Shown: positions 20,509-30,202, counted from the first letter of the stretch. The stretch: DNA of 34,253 bases from Candidatus Kaiserbacteria bacterium (GCA_028820405.1 JAPPJI010000017.1:1-34253); one strand, 5' to 3'. Numbers and translations are program-made. The notes: generated by a model not told the origin, from the letters alone.

Positions 20509-21111
20509 ATGAATAGTGACCAATCAACAAATCGCCGAGCACATAAATGGATTGCAGTTACCGTAGCTGTTGCGTTTTTCCTCTTCTTTTTCTTCGGCGG
20601 TATCTTTTTCCCGTTCCCGCGACTCTTCATCCTTGACCTCTTCGGCACAACCATCGGTACGTCACAGGTTGCAGTTACCATACAAAACAACATCAGTGAT
20701 GGTGAGCCGCCGTCAGCAGAAGATATTGCGGGTATCATTGATCGATTGCAGCCGGTCTCAGACCCCAATCTCGCTGATGCCGTCAGGTATCTTGATGTTA
20801 TTCAAGGTTCCGGTGACGCTGTTGTAGATGGTGACACGGTTCGTGTCGGATATGTCGGTATGTACCTTGATGAGAATACCGGTGAGCAGGTGATTTTTGA
20901 TTCAAACCTTGATCCCGATTCACCGTTTCAATTCACTCTCGGATCCGGCTTCGTTATTCCCGGATTTGAAGGAGGTATTATCGGCATGCGTCGGGGCGGT
21001 CAAAGGCTCATTCGTATCGAACCGTCTGCCGGATACGGCAGCAAAGCTGCCGGGTCTATTCCGCCGGACACGACTCTGATTTTTGTCATAGAGTTGTATG
21101 GGGTCAACTGA
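20509..21111 (+). CDS. Membrane-anchored FKBP-type peptidyl-prolyl isomerase
   Basis: N-terminal TM; FTLGSGFVIPGFEGGIIGMRRGGQRLIRIEPSAGYG...IPPDTTLIFVIEL. Confidence 0.92.
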   Translation: MNSDQSTNRRAHKWIAVTVAVAFFLFFFFGGIFFPFPRLFILDLFGTTIGTSQVAVTIQNNISDGEPPSAEDIAGIIDRLQPVSDPNLADAVRYLDVIQGSGDAVVDGDTVRVGYVGMYLDENTGEQVIFDSNLDPDSPFQFTLGSGFVIPGFEGGIIGMRRGGQRLIRIEPSAGYGSKAAGSIPPDTTLIFVIELYGVN

Positions 21112-23200
21112 GGTGTTTTCGATTTCTCAGGAAAAGCAGCCGGCAGGTGACCAGCCGAAGGCAATTCAGCACCTCGTCGACGGACTTCATGAGGCATATC
21201 CGCACCAGACACTGCTTGGTGTGACGGGGTCTGGAAAAACCTTCACTGTTGCAAACGTCATTGCGGCGTATCAGCGTCCTGCGTTAGTTATTGCACACAA
21301 CAAGACACTAGCCGCACAGCTTGCACAGGAGTATCGGGAATTTTTTCCGAACAGTGCGGTGCACTACTTTGTTTCATACTACGACTACTATCAGCCCGAA
21401 GCGTACGTTCCCGGGTCTGACACGTACATTGCCAAAGAGGCGTTGGTGAACGCAGAGATTGACCGGCTTCGTCATGCGGCAACGCAGGCACTCCTTACAA
21501 GACAGGATGTCATCATCGTTGCATCAGTTTCCTGTATATATGGTCTCGGAAGCCCTGAGGAGTATGAGAAGGTGCACCTTCGTATTGAGCGCGGTGCAGA
21601 GTGGACCAGGGAAGAAATTGTTCGAAAGGCGGTTGAAATGTACTTTGACCGGACCGACGGAGAGATGAAGTCCGGTACGGTCCGTGTCATTGCGAATGCC
21701 GTTGAAATTATGCCCGTGCATGAAGAGTCAATCTATCGCATCTCATTTTCTCGCAACAGCATTGAGCAGATCAGCCGAATCAATGCACTCACCCGGGCAA
21801 TTGAGGAAGAGTCTGTCGAGTGCTTCTTCCTTTTTCCGGCAAAGCACTTCGTTTCGTCAGAAGAATCGCAAAAGGCGGCGATTGTGGCGATTGAGTCAGA
21901 GCTCAAGGAACAATTGGACCGGCTTGAAAAAACGGGGAAGGTGCTTGAGCGGGAGCGGCTTCGCCGACGAACTCTGCAAGACCTCGCCCTCATCAAAGAA
22001 ATCGGGTACTGCAACGGTATTGAAAACTACTCGCGTCACTTCGATCAGCGGGACGAGGGGGAAGCACCGCACACACTCCTGTCATATTTTCCGAAGGACA
22101 ACCGCGGCAATCCCGACTTTCTCACCGTCATTGACGAGTCTCACGTTACCGTTCCGCAGCTCTCTGCCATGTATGCCGGAGACCGGGCACGAAAGGATGT
22201 GCTCGTTGAGCACGGATTTCGCCTGCCGTCCGCACGTGACAACCGTCCGCTCACCGATACTGAGTTTTTTGACCGTGTCGGTCCGATTATCTACACATCC
22301 GCAACACCGGGAGAGTTTGAACGGGAGATAAGCGATACCCGCCTTATCGAGCAGGTGATTCGTCCGACCGGGCTGGTTGATCCGGCAATTGCGGTGCATC
22401 CGGTAACGGGTCAGGAAGGGTATCCCGGTCAGGTACCGCACTTTATTGACGAAGCAAAACAGGAGATTGAAAAGGGGAATCGGGTGCTTGTGACAACGCT
22501 CACGAAGAAGACGGCAGAAGATTTGTCCGCGTTTCTTGAGGAGTCAGGTATTCGTGCAACATACCTGCACAGTGATATAAAGACGATTGAACGAATCGAA
22601 ATCCTCACCTCATTTCGCACCGGTGCATTTGATGTGCTTGTCGGGGTGAACCTGCTTCGGGAAGGACTTGATTTGCCGGAGGTGACCCTGGTTGCCGTTA
22701 TGGATGCTGACCGTGAGGGATTTCTCCGCTCAGAAACATCCCTTATCCAGATTATCGGTCGTGCGGCTCGTAATGCGGAGGGGCGGGTGATACTCTATGC
22801 CGATGTAATGACCGGGTCGCTTGAGACTGCGATTGCTGAGACTGAGCGTCGACGGTCACTGCAGCTTGCGTACAACAAGAAACACGGTATTATTCCGAAA
22901 ACCATCACGAAAAATGTCGCCGATATCACCGCTGACCTGACAGAGCGTCGACAGAAAACAGCGGTCTCTATTGCAGCGTGGGACATTGCTGAATACAGAA
23001 AAGACGCAAAGAAACTAATCTCTGACAAAGAGCGACAGATGGCTGATGCCGTTGCCGACCTTGATTTTGAAACCGCTGCAATTCTTCGTGATGAAATTCG
23101 ATACTTCACCTCCCTTGAAGGGGCGGACACAGAAGCGAAGCAGCAGGCGGGAAAAAAGCTCCGACGTGGTGCCGGAGCAAAGACAAAACGAAAGATGTAA
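21098..23200 (+). CDS. uvrB: Excinuclease ABC subunit B
   Basis: GVTGSGKTFTVANVI, AHNKTLAAQLAQEYREFFP, YFVSYYDYYQPEAYVP, C-terminal UVR motif. Confidence 0.97.
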   Translation: MGSTEVFSISQEKQPAGDQPKAIQHLVDGLHEAYPHQTLLGVTGSGKTFTVANVIAAYQRPALVIAHNKTLAAQLAQEYREFFPNSAVHYFVSYYDYYQPEAYVPGSDTYIAKEALVNAEIDRLRHAATQALLTRQDVIIVASVSCIYGLGSPEEYEKVHLRIERGAEWTREEIVRKAVEMYFDRTDGEMKSGTVRVIANAVEIMPVHEESIYRISFSRNSIEQISRINALTRAIEEESVECFFLFPAKHFVSSEESQKAAIVAIESELKEQLDRLEKTGKVLERERLRRRTLQDLALIKEIGYCNGIENYSRHFDQRDEGEAPHTLLSYFPKDNRGNPDFLTVIDESHVTVPQLSAMYAGDRARKDVLVEHGFRLPSARDNRPLTDTEFFDRVGPIIYTSATPGEFEREISDTRLIEQVIRPTGLVDPAIAVHPVTGQEGYPGQVPHFIDEAKQEIEKGNRVLVTTLTKKTAEDLSAFLEESGIRATYLHSDIKTIERIEILTSFRTGAFDVLVGVNLLREGLDLPEVTLVAVMDADREGFLRSETSLIQIIGRAARNAEGRVILYADVMTGSLETAIAETERRRSLQLAYNKKHGIIPKTITKNVADITADLTERRQKTAVSIAAWDIAEYRKDAKKLISDKERQMADAVADLDFETAAILRDEIRYFTSLEGADTEAKQQAGKKLRRGAGAKTKRKM

Positions 23201-23207
23201 TGTCTTT

Positions 23208-23462
23208 TTATTTTCCGCGAAGGTGGTTGATGGCGAGGAAAACAATGGTCCACCACACGCTTTGCAGTGCTGCAACGAGAAAAATACCGTATGGTACATT
23301 GCCAAAACCGTCGAATAGATAGCTAATAAGGATGCCTCCCGGGAAGATGAGAATGGTGCCGATTGTTGATGAAACCTGCAGACCAATGAACATTCCCGCA
23401 AACGTGGCAAAAATTCCAATGCAAACTCCAAAGATGATAGCGTTTGTGATGTGATTACTCAT
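23208..23462 (-). CDS. Small polytopic membrane protein, 84 aa
   Basis: Two or more hydrophobic helices; TACAAT -10-like element 11 nt before ATG on minus strand; occupies the gap between uvrB and pepA. Confidence 0.7.
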   Translation of the reverse strand: MSNHITNAIIFGVCIGIFATFAGMFIGLQVSSTIGTILIFPGGILISYLFDGFGNVPYGIFLVAALQSVWWTIVFLAINHLRGK

Positions 23463-23589
23463 ACTGTGAATGTATTGTATGTGTATTGATAATTCGTATG
23501 CTCACCCTTACATCGTAACATGATTGTCTGCCTGTTTGATAACGGGTGTGTGGTTGTATATACTGTCTCTGTTTACCAAGGAATCTACC

Positions 23590-25035
23590 ATGAATATCGC
23601 AGCAAAACGAGGGTTTAATATTTCAGTTGACGCAAAAGCGTACGCCATACAAACCGACCTGTTTCTCACAGAGCTCTCGCGTATTAGCGGCACTCTCACC
23701 GCCATTGCAGAAAAGAAAGGGTGTCGTGGTGAGGTCGGCGATGTTGTTATCGGTACTGACGAAGAGGGAGTCCGCACATACTGTGTTGCGATTGACGGAG
23801 GGGACGGTACTCGGGTTCGTGACGAGGGCGGTCTGCTCGCGGCATGGGCAATCGGAGAGAAGGTGCGGGTTCTCGAGATGGACGCGTCAGTCCCGGAAGT
23901 GTTCATCGAAGGGTGCATGCTTCGCAACTATGTCTTTTCAAAACACAAAACCGTTATCTCAGAGAAGGAGTATCCGATCGAAACGATCGTTACCGATGCA
24001 CCGGTGCGACAGGAGGTTATTGACGGTGTTGAAGCGAATCACATAGCCCGGGACCTGATGAATGAGCCGGCAAACATTTTACACCCGAAGGCATACGCAG
24101 AACGGGTGCAGAAGCTGTTTGAGAATACCGATGTTGCAGTTGAGGTGCTCATGAAAGAAGAGCTGCAGAACCTGGGAATGGAAGCTGTTCTTTCGGTTGG
24201 TCAGGGATCGAGTCATGAGAGTGTCGTCGTCGTGCTTCGGTGGAACGGTGCGGGAGATGCGGGGGTTGACACCGCACTCGTCGGCAAGGGGCTGACGTTT
24301 GATACCGGCGGCGTGTCACTGAAGCCGGCGAAGGGAATGGAAGAGATGAAGTGGGACATGGGCGGATCCGCTGCGGTGGTAAGTGCAATGCATCTTATCG
24401 CAAAACGGTCATTGCAGAAGAATGTGGTCGGGGTCATCGGTCTTGTTGAGAACGCGGTTGACGGTGCTGCGATTCGTCCGGGAGATATTATTAAAACAAT
24501 GTCCGGAAAGACCGTAGAAGTTATCAATACCGATGCGGAAGGACGGCTGGTGCTCGCCGATATTCTTTGGTACGTGCAGAATCGGTTCCACCCCACGAAC
24601 GTCATCGATCTTGCGACACTGACCGGTGCAGTTATCGCGGCACTCGGAAAAGAGTATGCAGGGCTCTTTGCAAATGATGACGCACTCGCATCTTCACTTA
24701 CTGTTGCCGGTGAGCGAACCGGTGAGCTCGTTTGGCACCTGCCGATCCACCCCCTCTTTCTTAAACGAATGAAGTCAGCCGCTGCTGATCTGCGAAATGT
24801 CAGCGTGCTGGAGAAATCCGATGCGGGTGCCGGCACCGCCGCAGCATTTCTCCGTGAATTTATCCAAAAGGGAACGGCTTGGGTGCATCTTGATATCGCA
24901 GGGTCTTCGTTTCCGTCGGAAGACAATCCGTGGGGCGGCTGCTGGCCGAACGGGTTTGGGGCACGAATGCTCTATGATTTTCTTGCCGCTGACCGCTCTC
25001 CCGCGACAACTGAACAGCTCCTGCTCCCGCAGTAA
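23590..25035 (+). CDS. pepA: Leucyl aminopeptidase (M17)
   Basis: VGKGLTFDTGGVSLKPA, EVINTDAEGRLVLAD, DLATLTGA motifs. ATG 23590 preceded by AAGGAA. Confidence 0.94.
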   Translation: MNIAAKRGFNISVDAKAYAIQTDLFLTELSRISGTLTAIAEKKGCRGEVGDVVIGTDEEGVRTYCVAIDGGDGTRVRDEGGLLAAWAIGEKVRVLEMDASVPEVFIEGCMLRNYVFSKHKTVISEKEYPIETIVTDAPVRQEVIDGVEANHIARDLMNEPANILHPKAYAERVQKLFENTDVAVEVLMKEELQNLGMEAVLSVGQGSSHESVVVVLRWNGAGDAGVDTALVGKGLTFDTGGVSLKPAKGMEEMKWDMGGSAAVVSAMHLIAKRSLQKNVVGVIGLVENAVDGAAIRPGDIIKTMSGKTVEVINTDAEGRLVLADILWYVQNRFHPTNVIDLATLTGAVIAALGKEYAGLFANDDALASSLTVAGERTGELVWHLPIHPLFLKRMKSAAADLRNVSVLEKSDAGAGTAAAFLREFIQKGTAWVHLDIAGSSFPSEDNPWGGCWPNGFGARMLYDFLAADRSPATTEQLLLPQ

Positions 25036-25090
25036 CTGTTGTGTATAACGGTGGGGCAGGAAAGGGGATGGTGCGATACTGTAGGGGAGT

Positions 25091-27556
25091 ATGAAGGTTG
25101 ACGAACACCCGTATAAGAAGCATGCTATTCGCTTTTTTCTCTTCTTTTCTCTTTGTCTGTTTGTGGTCGGCGCGGCAAAGGGGTTTGCTCAGGATGCAGA
25201 TTTTTTTGTCAGCCGGCTCTTGCAAAATGAGACGGATGAAAGCATTTTGGCCGTTGAAGTGCAGGGTGACTTTATTCACAACGATGTTCTCAACGTCTAT
25301 ACCAACGGTCAGTTTATTAAATCTAAGGTAATTGAGGGTTCCGATATCGGGGACGGTAAAACGGTTGTTGTGAAAAATATTTCTGTCGACGTGCTGCGTG
25401 GCGGTGTGAACGATATCACTGTGGCAATTGAGCGGCAGGGGGTTGAAGAGCGGCAAACCGAACCGTTTCGTATCACGATTCAAACGGTTCCCGACCGACC
25501 GATTCTTGCGGTCACAAAAGTGGAGGAGGACGGCGGCTATGCGGCAGAGGTTACCACACCATTTCTCGTTGACGACGTCGTTGCGGTATTTCTCAACGGA
25601 GAAGAGGTGGTGACGGTACCGGTGACCGATTCGCTTGTTGAAAAAGGTATGGTTTCGGTCCTGCTGCAGGAGGCGTTATTTATTGAAGGTGACAATCGGA
25701 TCGAGGCACTGATTCGGCGTGGTGATCTTGAGGGCGGACTAAGCAGCCGAGAAACCGTTACTATCGCCTCTGAAGAAGAGGGGGTGGCGGTGCAGAGCAC
25801 CATACCGTCCTGTTTTGCATATACCGAGCAGCAGTATATTCAGCCGGAGTACCGCGGAAAGGGAGATGAGTTCGGCACGTCGGTAGCCTTGTTCGGCAGC
25901 ACGGTTGCAATCGGTAACAAAGAAGGGGAGGTTGAAGTTTTTGCAAAGAGCATGCAGGGAGAAGAAGAGGTGTGGAAGCATGTTACTGATTTTGAAGGCG
26001 GTCGATACACATTTCGGCATGACAATCCGAAGAGCATACTGCTTGACGGCTCTGAACGGCTTCTCGTCGGCACGAATACCGCTGACTATCAGGGAGGTCA
26101 ATCCGGTATCGTTGAGGTGTTCGCCCGATCTGACGACAAGTGGTCCGGAACCGGCATCATTGCACCGAAGTCTCTCGGTGCTCGTGAACTGTTTGGCACG
26201 CACATTGCGGTGAATGACACAATGATGGTCGTAAGTGCACTGCGTCCTGACGTCGGCGGCGGTATTTATGTCTATGAGCGGGATAGCCGTGATTCGTCAT
26301 GGGGCCCGCCGACTATTATCACCCCTCGTTCCGTAACAGATGCGATGCGATTTGGTGAACAGGTTGCGGTAGGTGAGGGTACCATTGCAGTCTCATCCCC
26401 GGGCAGTTTTGCGATATACCTTTATTCAAAGGACGGAGGTCGTTGGGTAGAAGAGCGGGTGACGGCACGGCATGGTAGTACTGACAATTTGTTCGGAAGC
26501 CGATTGCTGCTAGTAAACGGTATGCTCATCGTGGGTGCTCCGGGTGAAGGAGAGCAGGGCATGGTGTACATCTATGAACGTGACAGACGGGATGCGTGGA
26601 ATTTGACACAGATGCTGCCGGCACCAAAGGGTGCACGGGATTTCGGTGCTGAGATGGCATACGTTGATGGTGCGCTTGCAGTTGGTGCTCCGAGAACCAA
26701 TCGAACGGGTGCAGTCTTTGTCTTCACACACCGCGGCGGTGTGTGGCGGTTGCAGGACACGGTAATGCCGGACATGCTGAGTTTGGGTGACCGGTTTGGA
26801 TCAAGTATCGGCATGTACGGAACAACGCTTGTCGTCGGCGCACCCGGAGACGATGCGACAGATTCGTCAAATGTCGGTACCGCATACCTCTTCACAGCGA
26901 GTGAATCAGTCTGCTCTGCTGCTGTTGTCGGAGGCGTTGTGCCTGAGCAGGAAACAGTCTCCCCGGAGGAGAACGTGCAGAACCTCCTGGAAAGGCAGGA
27001 AGAATTAGAGGTTCTCAATGAAGATGTGCAGGCACTCATCGGTGCTATTTCACAAAATATTGTCGCTGCCATGCAGGAGGTGGTTCGGCATGAGGATCGT
27101 ATCATTATTTTCGACGAAGCGTTGGTGAGCGGTTCGGCACAGCGGCGTGCCGCAACGGTCCGTGGTATTACCGCCCCGTGGATTCCTCCCGAGGTGACCG
27201 CTGAACAGTATAAGGCGAAGGAGGCAAGTATTCCCACTGAGCCGGAGGTACGGAGCCGTGTTGAGGTGGTAAATGAAGTAGTAGATGATGCAGGTATTGT
27301 TGTTCCCGTTACCAGTGTCGGTCTTAGCCTCGGTGACCGTCATGAAGATGTGTATCGGCTGCAGATTTTTTTGAATCAGAATGGATATCGGATTGCGGCA
27401 GACGGTCCGGGCAGTCCGGGAGAGGAGACAAACGAATTTACTGAATCGGTTGAGCGGGCACTCAAGCTCTTTCAATTTATCAACGGTCTTGATCAGACCG
27501 GCGTGTTAGACGGAAAAACACGGGACCTCGTGTTCACGTATGTTGACGGCGTCTAG
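25091..27556 (+). CDS. Secreted surface protein with FG-GAP/beta-propeller-like repeats and C-terminal peptidoglycan-binding domain
   Basis: Signal sequence; repeated FGTSVALFGSTVAIGN / FGSSIGMYGTTLVVGAPGDD motifs; C-terminal DVYRLQIFLNQNGYRIAADGPGSPGEETNEFTESVERALKLFQFINGLDQTGVLDGKTRDLV. Confidence 0.82.
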   Translation: MKVDEHPYKKHAIRFFLFFSLCLFVVGAAKGFAQDADFFVSRLLQNETDESILAVEVQGDFIHNDVLNVYTNGQFIKSKVIEGSDIGDGKTVVVKNISVDVLRGGVNDITVAIERQGVEERQTEPFRITIQTVPDRPILAVTKVEEDGGYAAEVTTPFLVDDVVAVFLNGEEVVTVPVTDSLVEKGMVSVLLQEALFIEGDNRIEALIRRGDLEGGLSSRETVTIASEEEGVAVQSTIPSCFAYTEQQYIQPEYRGKGDEFGTSVALFGSTVAIGNKEGEVEVFAKSMQGEEEVWKHVTDFEGGRYTFRHDNPKSILLDGSERLLVGTNTADYQGGQSGIVEVFARSDDKWSGTGIIAPKSLGARELFGTHIAVNDTMMVVSALRPDVGGGIYVYERDSRDSSWGPPTIITPRSVTDAMRFGEQVAVGEGTIAVSSPGSFAIYLYSKDGGRWVEERVTARHGSTDNLFGSRLLLVNGMLIVGAPGEGEQGMVYIYERDRRDAWNLTQMLPAPKGARDFGAEMAYVDGALAVGAPRTNRTGAVFVFTHRGGVWRLQDTVMPDMLSLGDRFGSSIGMYGTTLVVGAPGDDATDSSNVGTAYLFTASESVCSAAVVGGVVPEQETVSPEENVQNLLERQEELEVLNEDVQALIGAISQNIVAAMQEVVRHEDRIIIFDEALVSGSAQRRAATVRGITAPWIPPEVTAEQYKAKEASIPTEPEVRSRVEVVNEVVDDAGIVVPVTSVGLSLGDRHEDVYRLQIFLNQNGYRIAADGPGSPGEETNEFTESVERALKLFQFINGLDQTGVLDGKTRDLVFTYVDGV

Positions 27557-27584
27557 CAGTCCGGTGCATGTATACTGACAGTGT

Positions 27585-28373
27585 ATGTCAGTGTGGGCAG
27601 CAAGACGACGGATTTATATCATAACGACAGCAACTATTCTTGCGGTATTTTCCGCAGTATTTGCAATCATACTTCTCTCATACCAGCCCGCATCGTGCGA
27701 AGACGGCAAACAAAACGGGTCTGAATTCGGTATTGATTGCGGAGGTATCTGTCCGAACGAATGTCCTGTTCCGCCGAAGCGACCGCTTGATTTGTGGACA
27801 CGGGCATTTCCGCTTGCAGACGGTGTCTATGCTGCCGTCGCATACGTTGAAAATCAGAACAGCGATCTGTATGTTCCTGAGGTGCAGTTTGAGATTGAGG
27901 TGTATGACAGGAACAATGATTCCATTACCCGGGCATCAAGGAGGACACCGATTATGCCGGGCGGTGTGACACCGGTTTTTGTGCCGCACATTATCACAAA
28001 AGAGCGGTCAGTGTCACACGCAACATTTCGATTTGTCTCTAATCCGAAGTTTGCAGTGCACCAGAATCCGTACGATATTATTTTTTCAAACATAGATCTT
28101 GATGCGAACGAACCGTCGGTGAGTGCTGTCGCGACAAATCGGGGGTCTCAGTCGCTTCGTGAGGTTGAATTTGTCGTTATTCTCTATGACGCTGATAACG
28201 TTGCAGTGGCGGCGTCAACAACGGTGCACTCGCACATTAGGCCGGGGGAGTCAAGAAACCTTGCATACACCTGGGTGCATCCTATCTCACTGCGACAGGG
28301 TCCCTGTCCGGGCGGAACGTGCTATCGGCCGATTGAGCGGGTGGAAATCATCCCGATCGTCTATGATGAGTAG
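27585..28373 (+). CDS. Membrane-anchored extracytoplasmic protein with CxDGxxNxxExGxDCGGxC motif
   Basis: N-terminal TM, then CEDGKQNGSEFGIDCGGICPNEC, then beta-rich domain. Confidence 0.75.
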   Translation: MSVWAARRRIYIITTATILAVFSAVFAIILLSYQPASCEDGKQNGSEFGIDCGGICPNECPVPPKRPLDLWTRAFPLADGVYAAVAYVENQNSDLYVPEVQFEIEVYDRNNDSITRASRRTPIMPGGVTPVFVPHIITKERSVSHATFRFVSNPKFAVHQNPYDIIFSNIDLDANEPSVSAVATNRGSQSLREVEFVVILYDADNVAVAASTTVHSHIRPGESRNLAYTWVHPISLRQGPCPGGTCYRPIERVEIIPIVYDE

Positions 28374-28376
28374 CAT

Positions 28377-29495
28377 ATGGAGGATGTGTTGAGCAGTGTG
28401 CGACGTGCGGATTGGCTTCTTATCGCACCGGTATTTCTCATCATGGTTGTCGGTCTCATTACGAACATCCCGGTTGATGCCGTTGCAGTTAACTCACTTA
28501 TCGTTAAGCAGACTGTTTTTGTCCTCATTGCAATGGCAATCATTCTTGCCGGTACGGCGGTTGACTACGCCATTCTCCGTGGTCCGCTTGTGCCACTCCT
28601 GCTCTACAGTGCTTCAGCGGCAGTTCTCGTTTCTCTTCTCCTTTTTGCACCTGAAATCAATGGGGCGAAAAGCTGGTTTCCCATCGGGCCGATTGCGGTG
28701 CAGCCGGTTGATTTTGCAAAATTGGTTCTCATACTCACACTTGCCCGATTCTTCGTGATTCGTCACACACACTTGCGTCACGTGATCATCTCACTCATTC
28801 TCACCGGCACCCTTTTTCTCCTTGTCTTTGCACAGCCGGATCTCGGGTCGTCAGTTATCCTCATTGCGATCTGGATCGGTATCATTTTTGTCTCCGGTGT
28901 CTCACGTCGGCATATTATGTGGCTTGCAGTGGCGGCAACGTTTGTTGCCCTTGTCGGCTGGCAATTTATTCCTGAATACCAGAAAGATCGGGTACTCGCC
29001 TTTATCGAACCGTTGGAAAACCTTGAGTCAGCGGGATATACCACCAACCAGGCAAAGATTGCTATCGGGTCCGGCATGCTCTTTGGCAAAGGTATTGGAG
29101 AGGGGACACAGGCGAACATGGGGTTCTTGCCGCTCTATGAGTCGGATTTTGTGTTTGCGGCATTTGCAGAGGAGTGGGGGTTCTTCGGTGTCATGCTCCT
29201 CCTCCTGAGTTACGGTATTATCGGTTGGCGGCTTCTTGTGCATGCCCGGCAGGGACGGACAAGTTTTGAGGCACTGACGATTGTCGGCATCTTTGCCCTC
29301 ATATTTTCACACATGGCCGTTCATGTCGGAGTGAATACGGGAACCCTTCCGGTAACAGGGATTACACTCCCGTTTATGAGTTACGGAGGGTCACACCTCA
29401 TTGCCGAAGCCATCGCCATCGCACTCGTGCTCAGCATGGCCCGTCGACAGCTTCCCGGAACATCTGCTGAACTCTCTCGTCGCCGTATTGCTTAG
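28377..29495 (+). CDS. rodA: RodA/FtsW/SpoVE (SEDS) family glycosyltransferase
   Basis: Polytopic; FAQPDLGSSVILIAIWIGIIFVSG, MGFLPLYESDFVFAAFAEEWGFFG, GITLPFMSYGGSHLI motifs. Confidence 0.93.
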   Translation: MEDVLSSVRRADWLLIAPVFLIMVVGLITNIPVDAVAVNSLIVKQTVFVLIAMAIILAGTAVDYAILRGPLVPLLLYSASAAVLVSLLLFAPEINGAKSWFPIGPIAVQPVDFAKLVLILTLARFFVIRHTHLRHVIISLILTGTLFLLVFAQPDLGSSVILIAIWIGIIFVSGVSRRHIMWLAVAATFVALVGWQFIPEYQKDRVLAFIEPLENLESAGYTTNQAKIAIGSGMLFGKGIGEGTQANMGFLPLYESDFVFAAFAEEWGFFGVMLLLLSYGIIGWRLLVHARQGRTSFEALTIVGIFALIFSHMAVHVGVNTGTLPVTGITLPFMSYGGSHLIAEAIAIALVLSMARRQLPGTSAELSRRRIA

Positions 29496-29539
29496 CAGTT
29501 GGGGTATCGGTTGAAATATTTTTTGTGTATACTAAGCAT

Positions 29540-29638
29540 GCCTCAGGGTATCTCATTGGACCGCTTCTTGAGGTGAGTTAGAGGAGAGGTGGGAAGCCGG
29601 TAGAGATTGGATCGTCCAGTCCTACCGGCTATTTTTTT
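29540..29638 (+). ncRNA. Putative small RNA 1 (about 100 nt)
   Basis: TATACT at 29528-29533; 5' hairpin CCTCA/TGAGG (29541-29573); purine-rich segment; 3' terminator hairpin. No supported ORF on either strand. Confidence 0.5.
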
Positions 29639-29639
29639 T
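29595..29639 (+). terminator. Strong intrinsic terminator
   Basis: AGCCGGTAG-A-GATTGGA-TCG-TCCAGTC-CTACCGGCT: 9 bp plus 7 bp around one bulged A, followed by ATTTTTTTT. Confidence 0.9.
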
Positions 29640-29668
29640 GCAAATGCGGCGTGTGATATACTAATAGT

Positions 29669-29767
29669 AGTATCAGGAGATCTCTGATCAATTAACTGTT
29701 TCCAAGGGGAGGGGAATGGTAGGAGGTGCGTGTAAACAGCGGCTTGTGCACGCACCTCTTTTATTTC
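29669..29767 (+). ncRNA. Putative small RNA 2 (about 100 nt), or attenuated leader of the downstream gene
   Basis: Extended -10 TGATATACT (29654-29662); ATCAG/CTGAT 5' hairpin; purine-rich AAGGGGAGGGGAATGG; 3' terminator. Confidence 0.45.
29723..29767 (+). terminator. Intrinsic terminator
   Basis: 10-bp stem GAGGTGCGTG (29723-29732)/CACGCACCTC (29749-29758) followed by TTTTATTT. Confidence 0.88.
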
Positions 29768-29848
29768 TCACTGTTTGAAAAATATTCTGCACTGATATAC
29801 CTTATATACAGACAGGGACACTTACCACACCGTGAGAAGGAGGGTACC

Positions 29849-30175
29849 TTGAAACATGATATTTTCTTTGCATATGCTTTCGAACGTGCTCTTGAGAGTG
29901 TGTTAGAGAAATCTCCCATTGATTCTCGTTCTCACACGCTCACCAAGGAAGCATTCGAACTATTTTTATTAGAAGCGGGCGGAACCGCCTCATTCGAACG
30001 GTTTGCTCCGTCCGTGAGGTCTTTCGGCAACGGTCGTTTCGAAGTCAGGATTGATGTAACTGTCTACAAAAAACGGTATTGGCGAGTGAGAGGTGCCGCT
30101 CAGTCGATGCAGAAGCTCCTTGCAAGACACAACGTCAAGGCTACTGTTCGAGTGAGGCAGTCTCAAAATCTTTGA
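29849..30175 (+). CDS. Orphan basic protein, 108 aa
   Basis: TTG start 5 nt after AAGGAGG Shine-Dalgarno; the longer track ORF (29726) would begin inside the upstream terminator hairpin; followed by its own terminator. Confidence 0.65.
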   Translation: MKHDIFFAYAFERALESVLEKSPIDSRSHTLTKEAFELFLLEAGGTASFERFAPSVRSFGNGRFEVRIDVTVYKKRYWRVRGAAQSMQKLLARHNVKATVRVRQSQNL

Positions 30176-30202
30176 TACTGTTGTCTCGGAGACGGTAAAG
30201 GA

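Noticed and set aside
21684-22331. 215-aa + strand ORF in alternate frame of uvrB
   Set aside because: Fully embedded in uvrB, composition typical of an out-of-frame translation.
24213-24926. 237-aa minus-strand ORF inside pepA
   Set aside because: Antisense to a well-supported M17 peptidase; no recognisable protein features, Ser/Pro/Arg-rich composition typical of shadow ORFs.
26572-27237. 221-aa minus-strand ORF inside the FG-GAP protein gene
   Set aside because: Shadow ORF antisense to a well-supported CDS; low-complexity Ser/Thr/Ala composition, no promoter or SD.
29543-29755. 70-aa minus-strand ORF across the sRNA region
   Set aside because: Runs antisense through both predicted terminator hairpins, no initiation signals.
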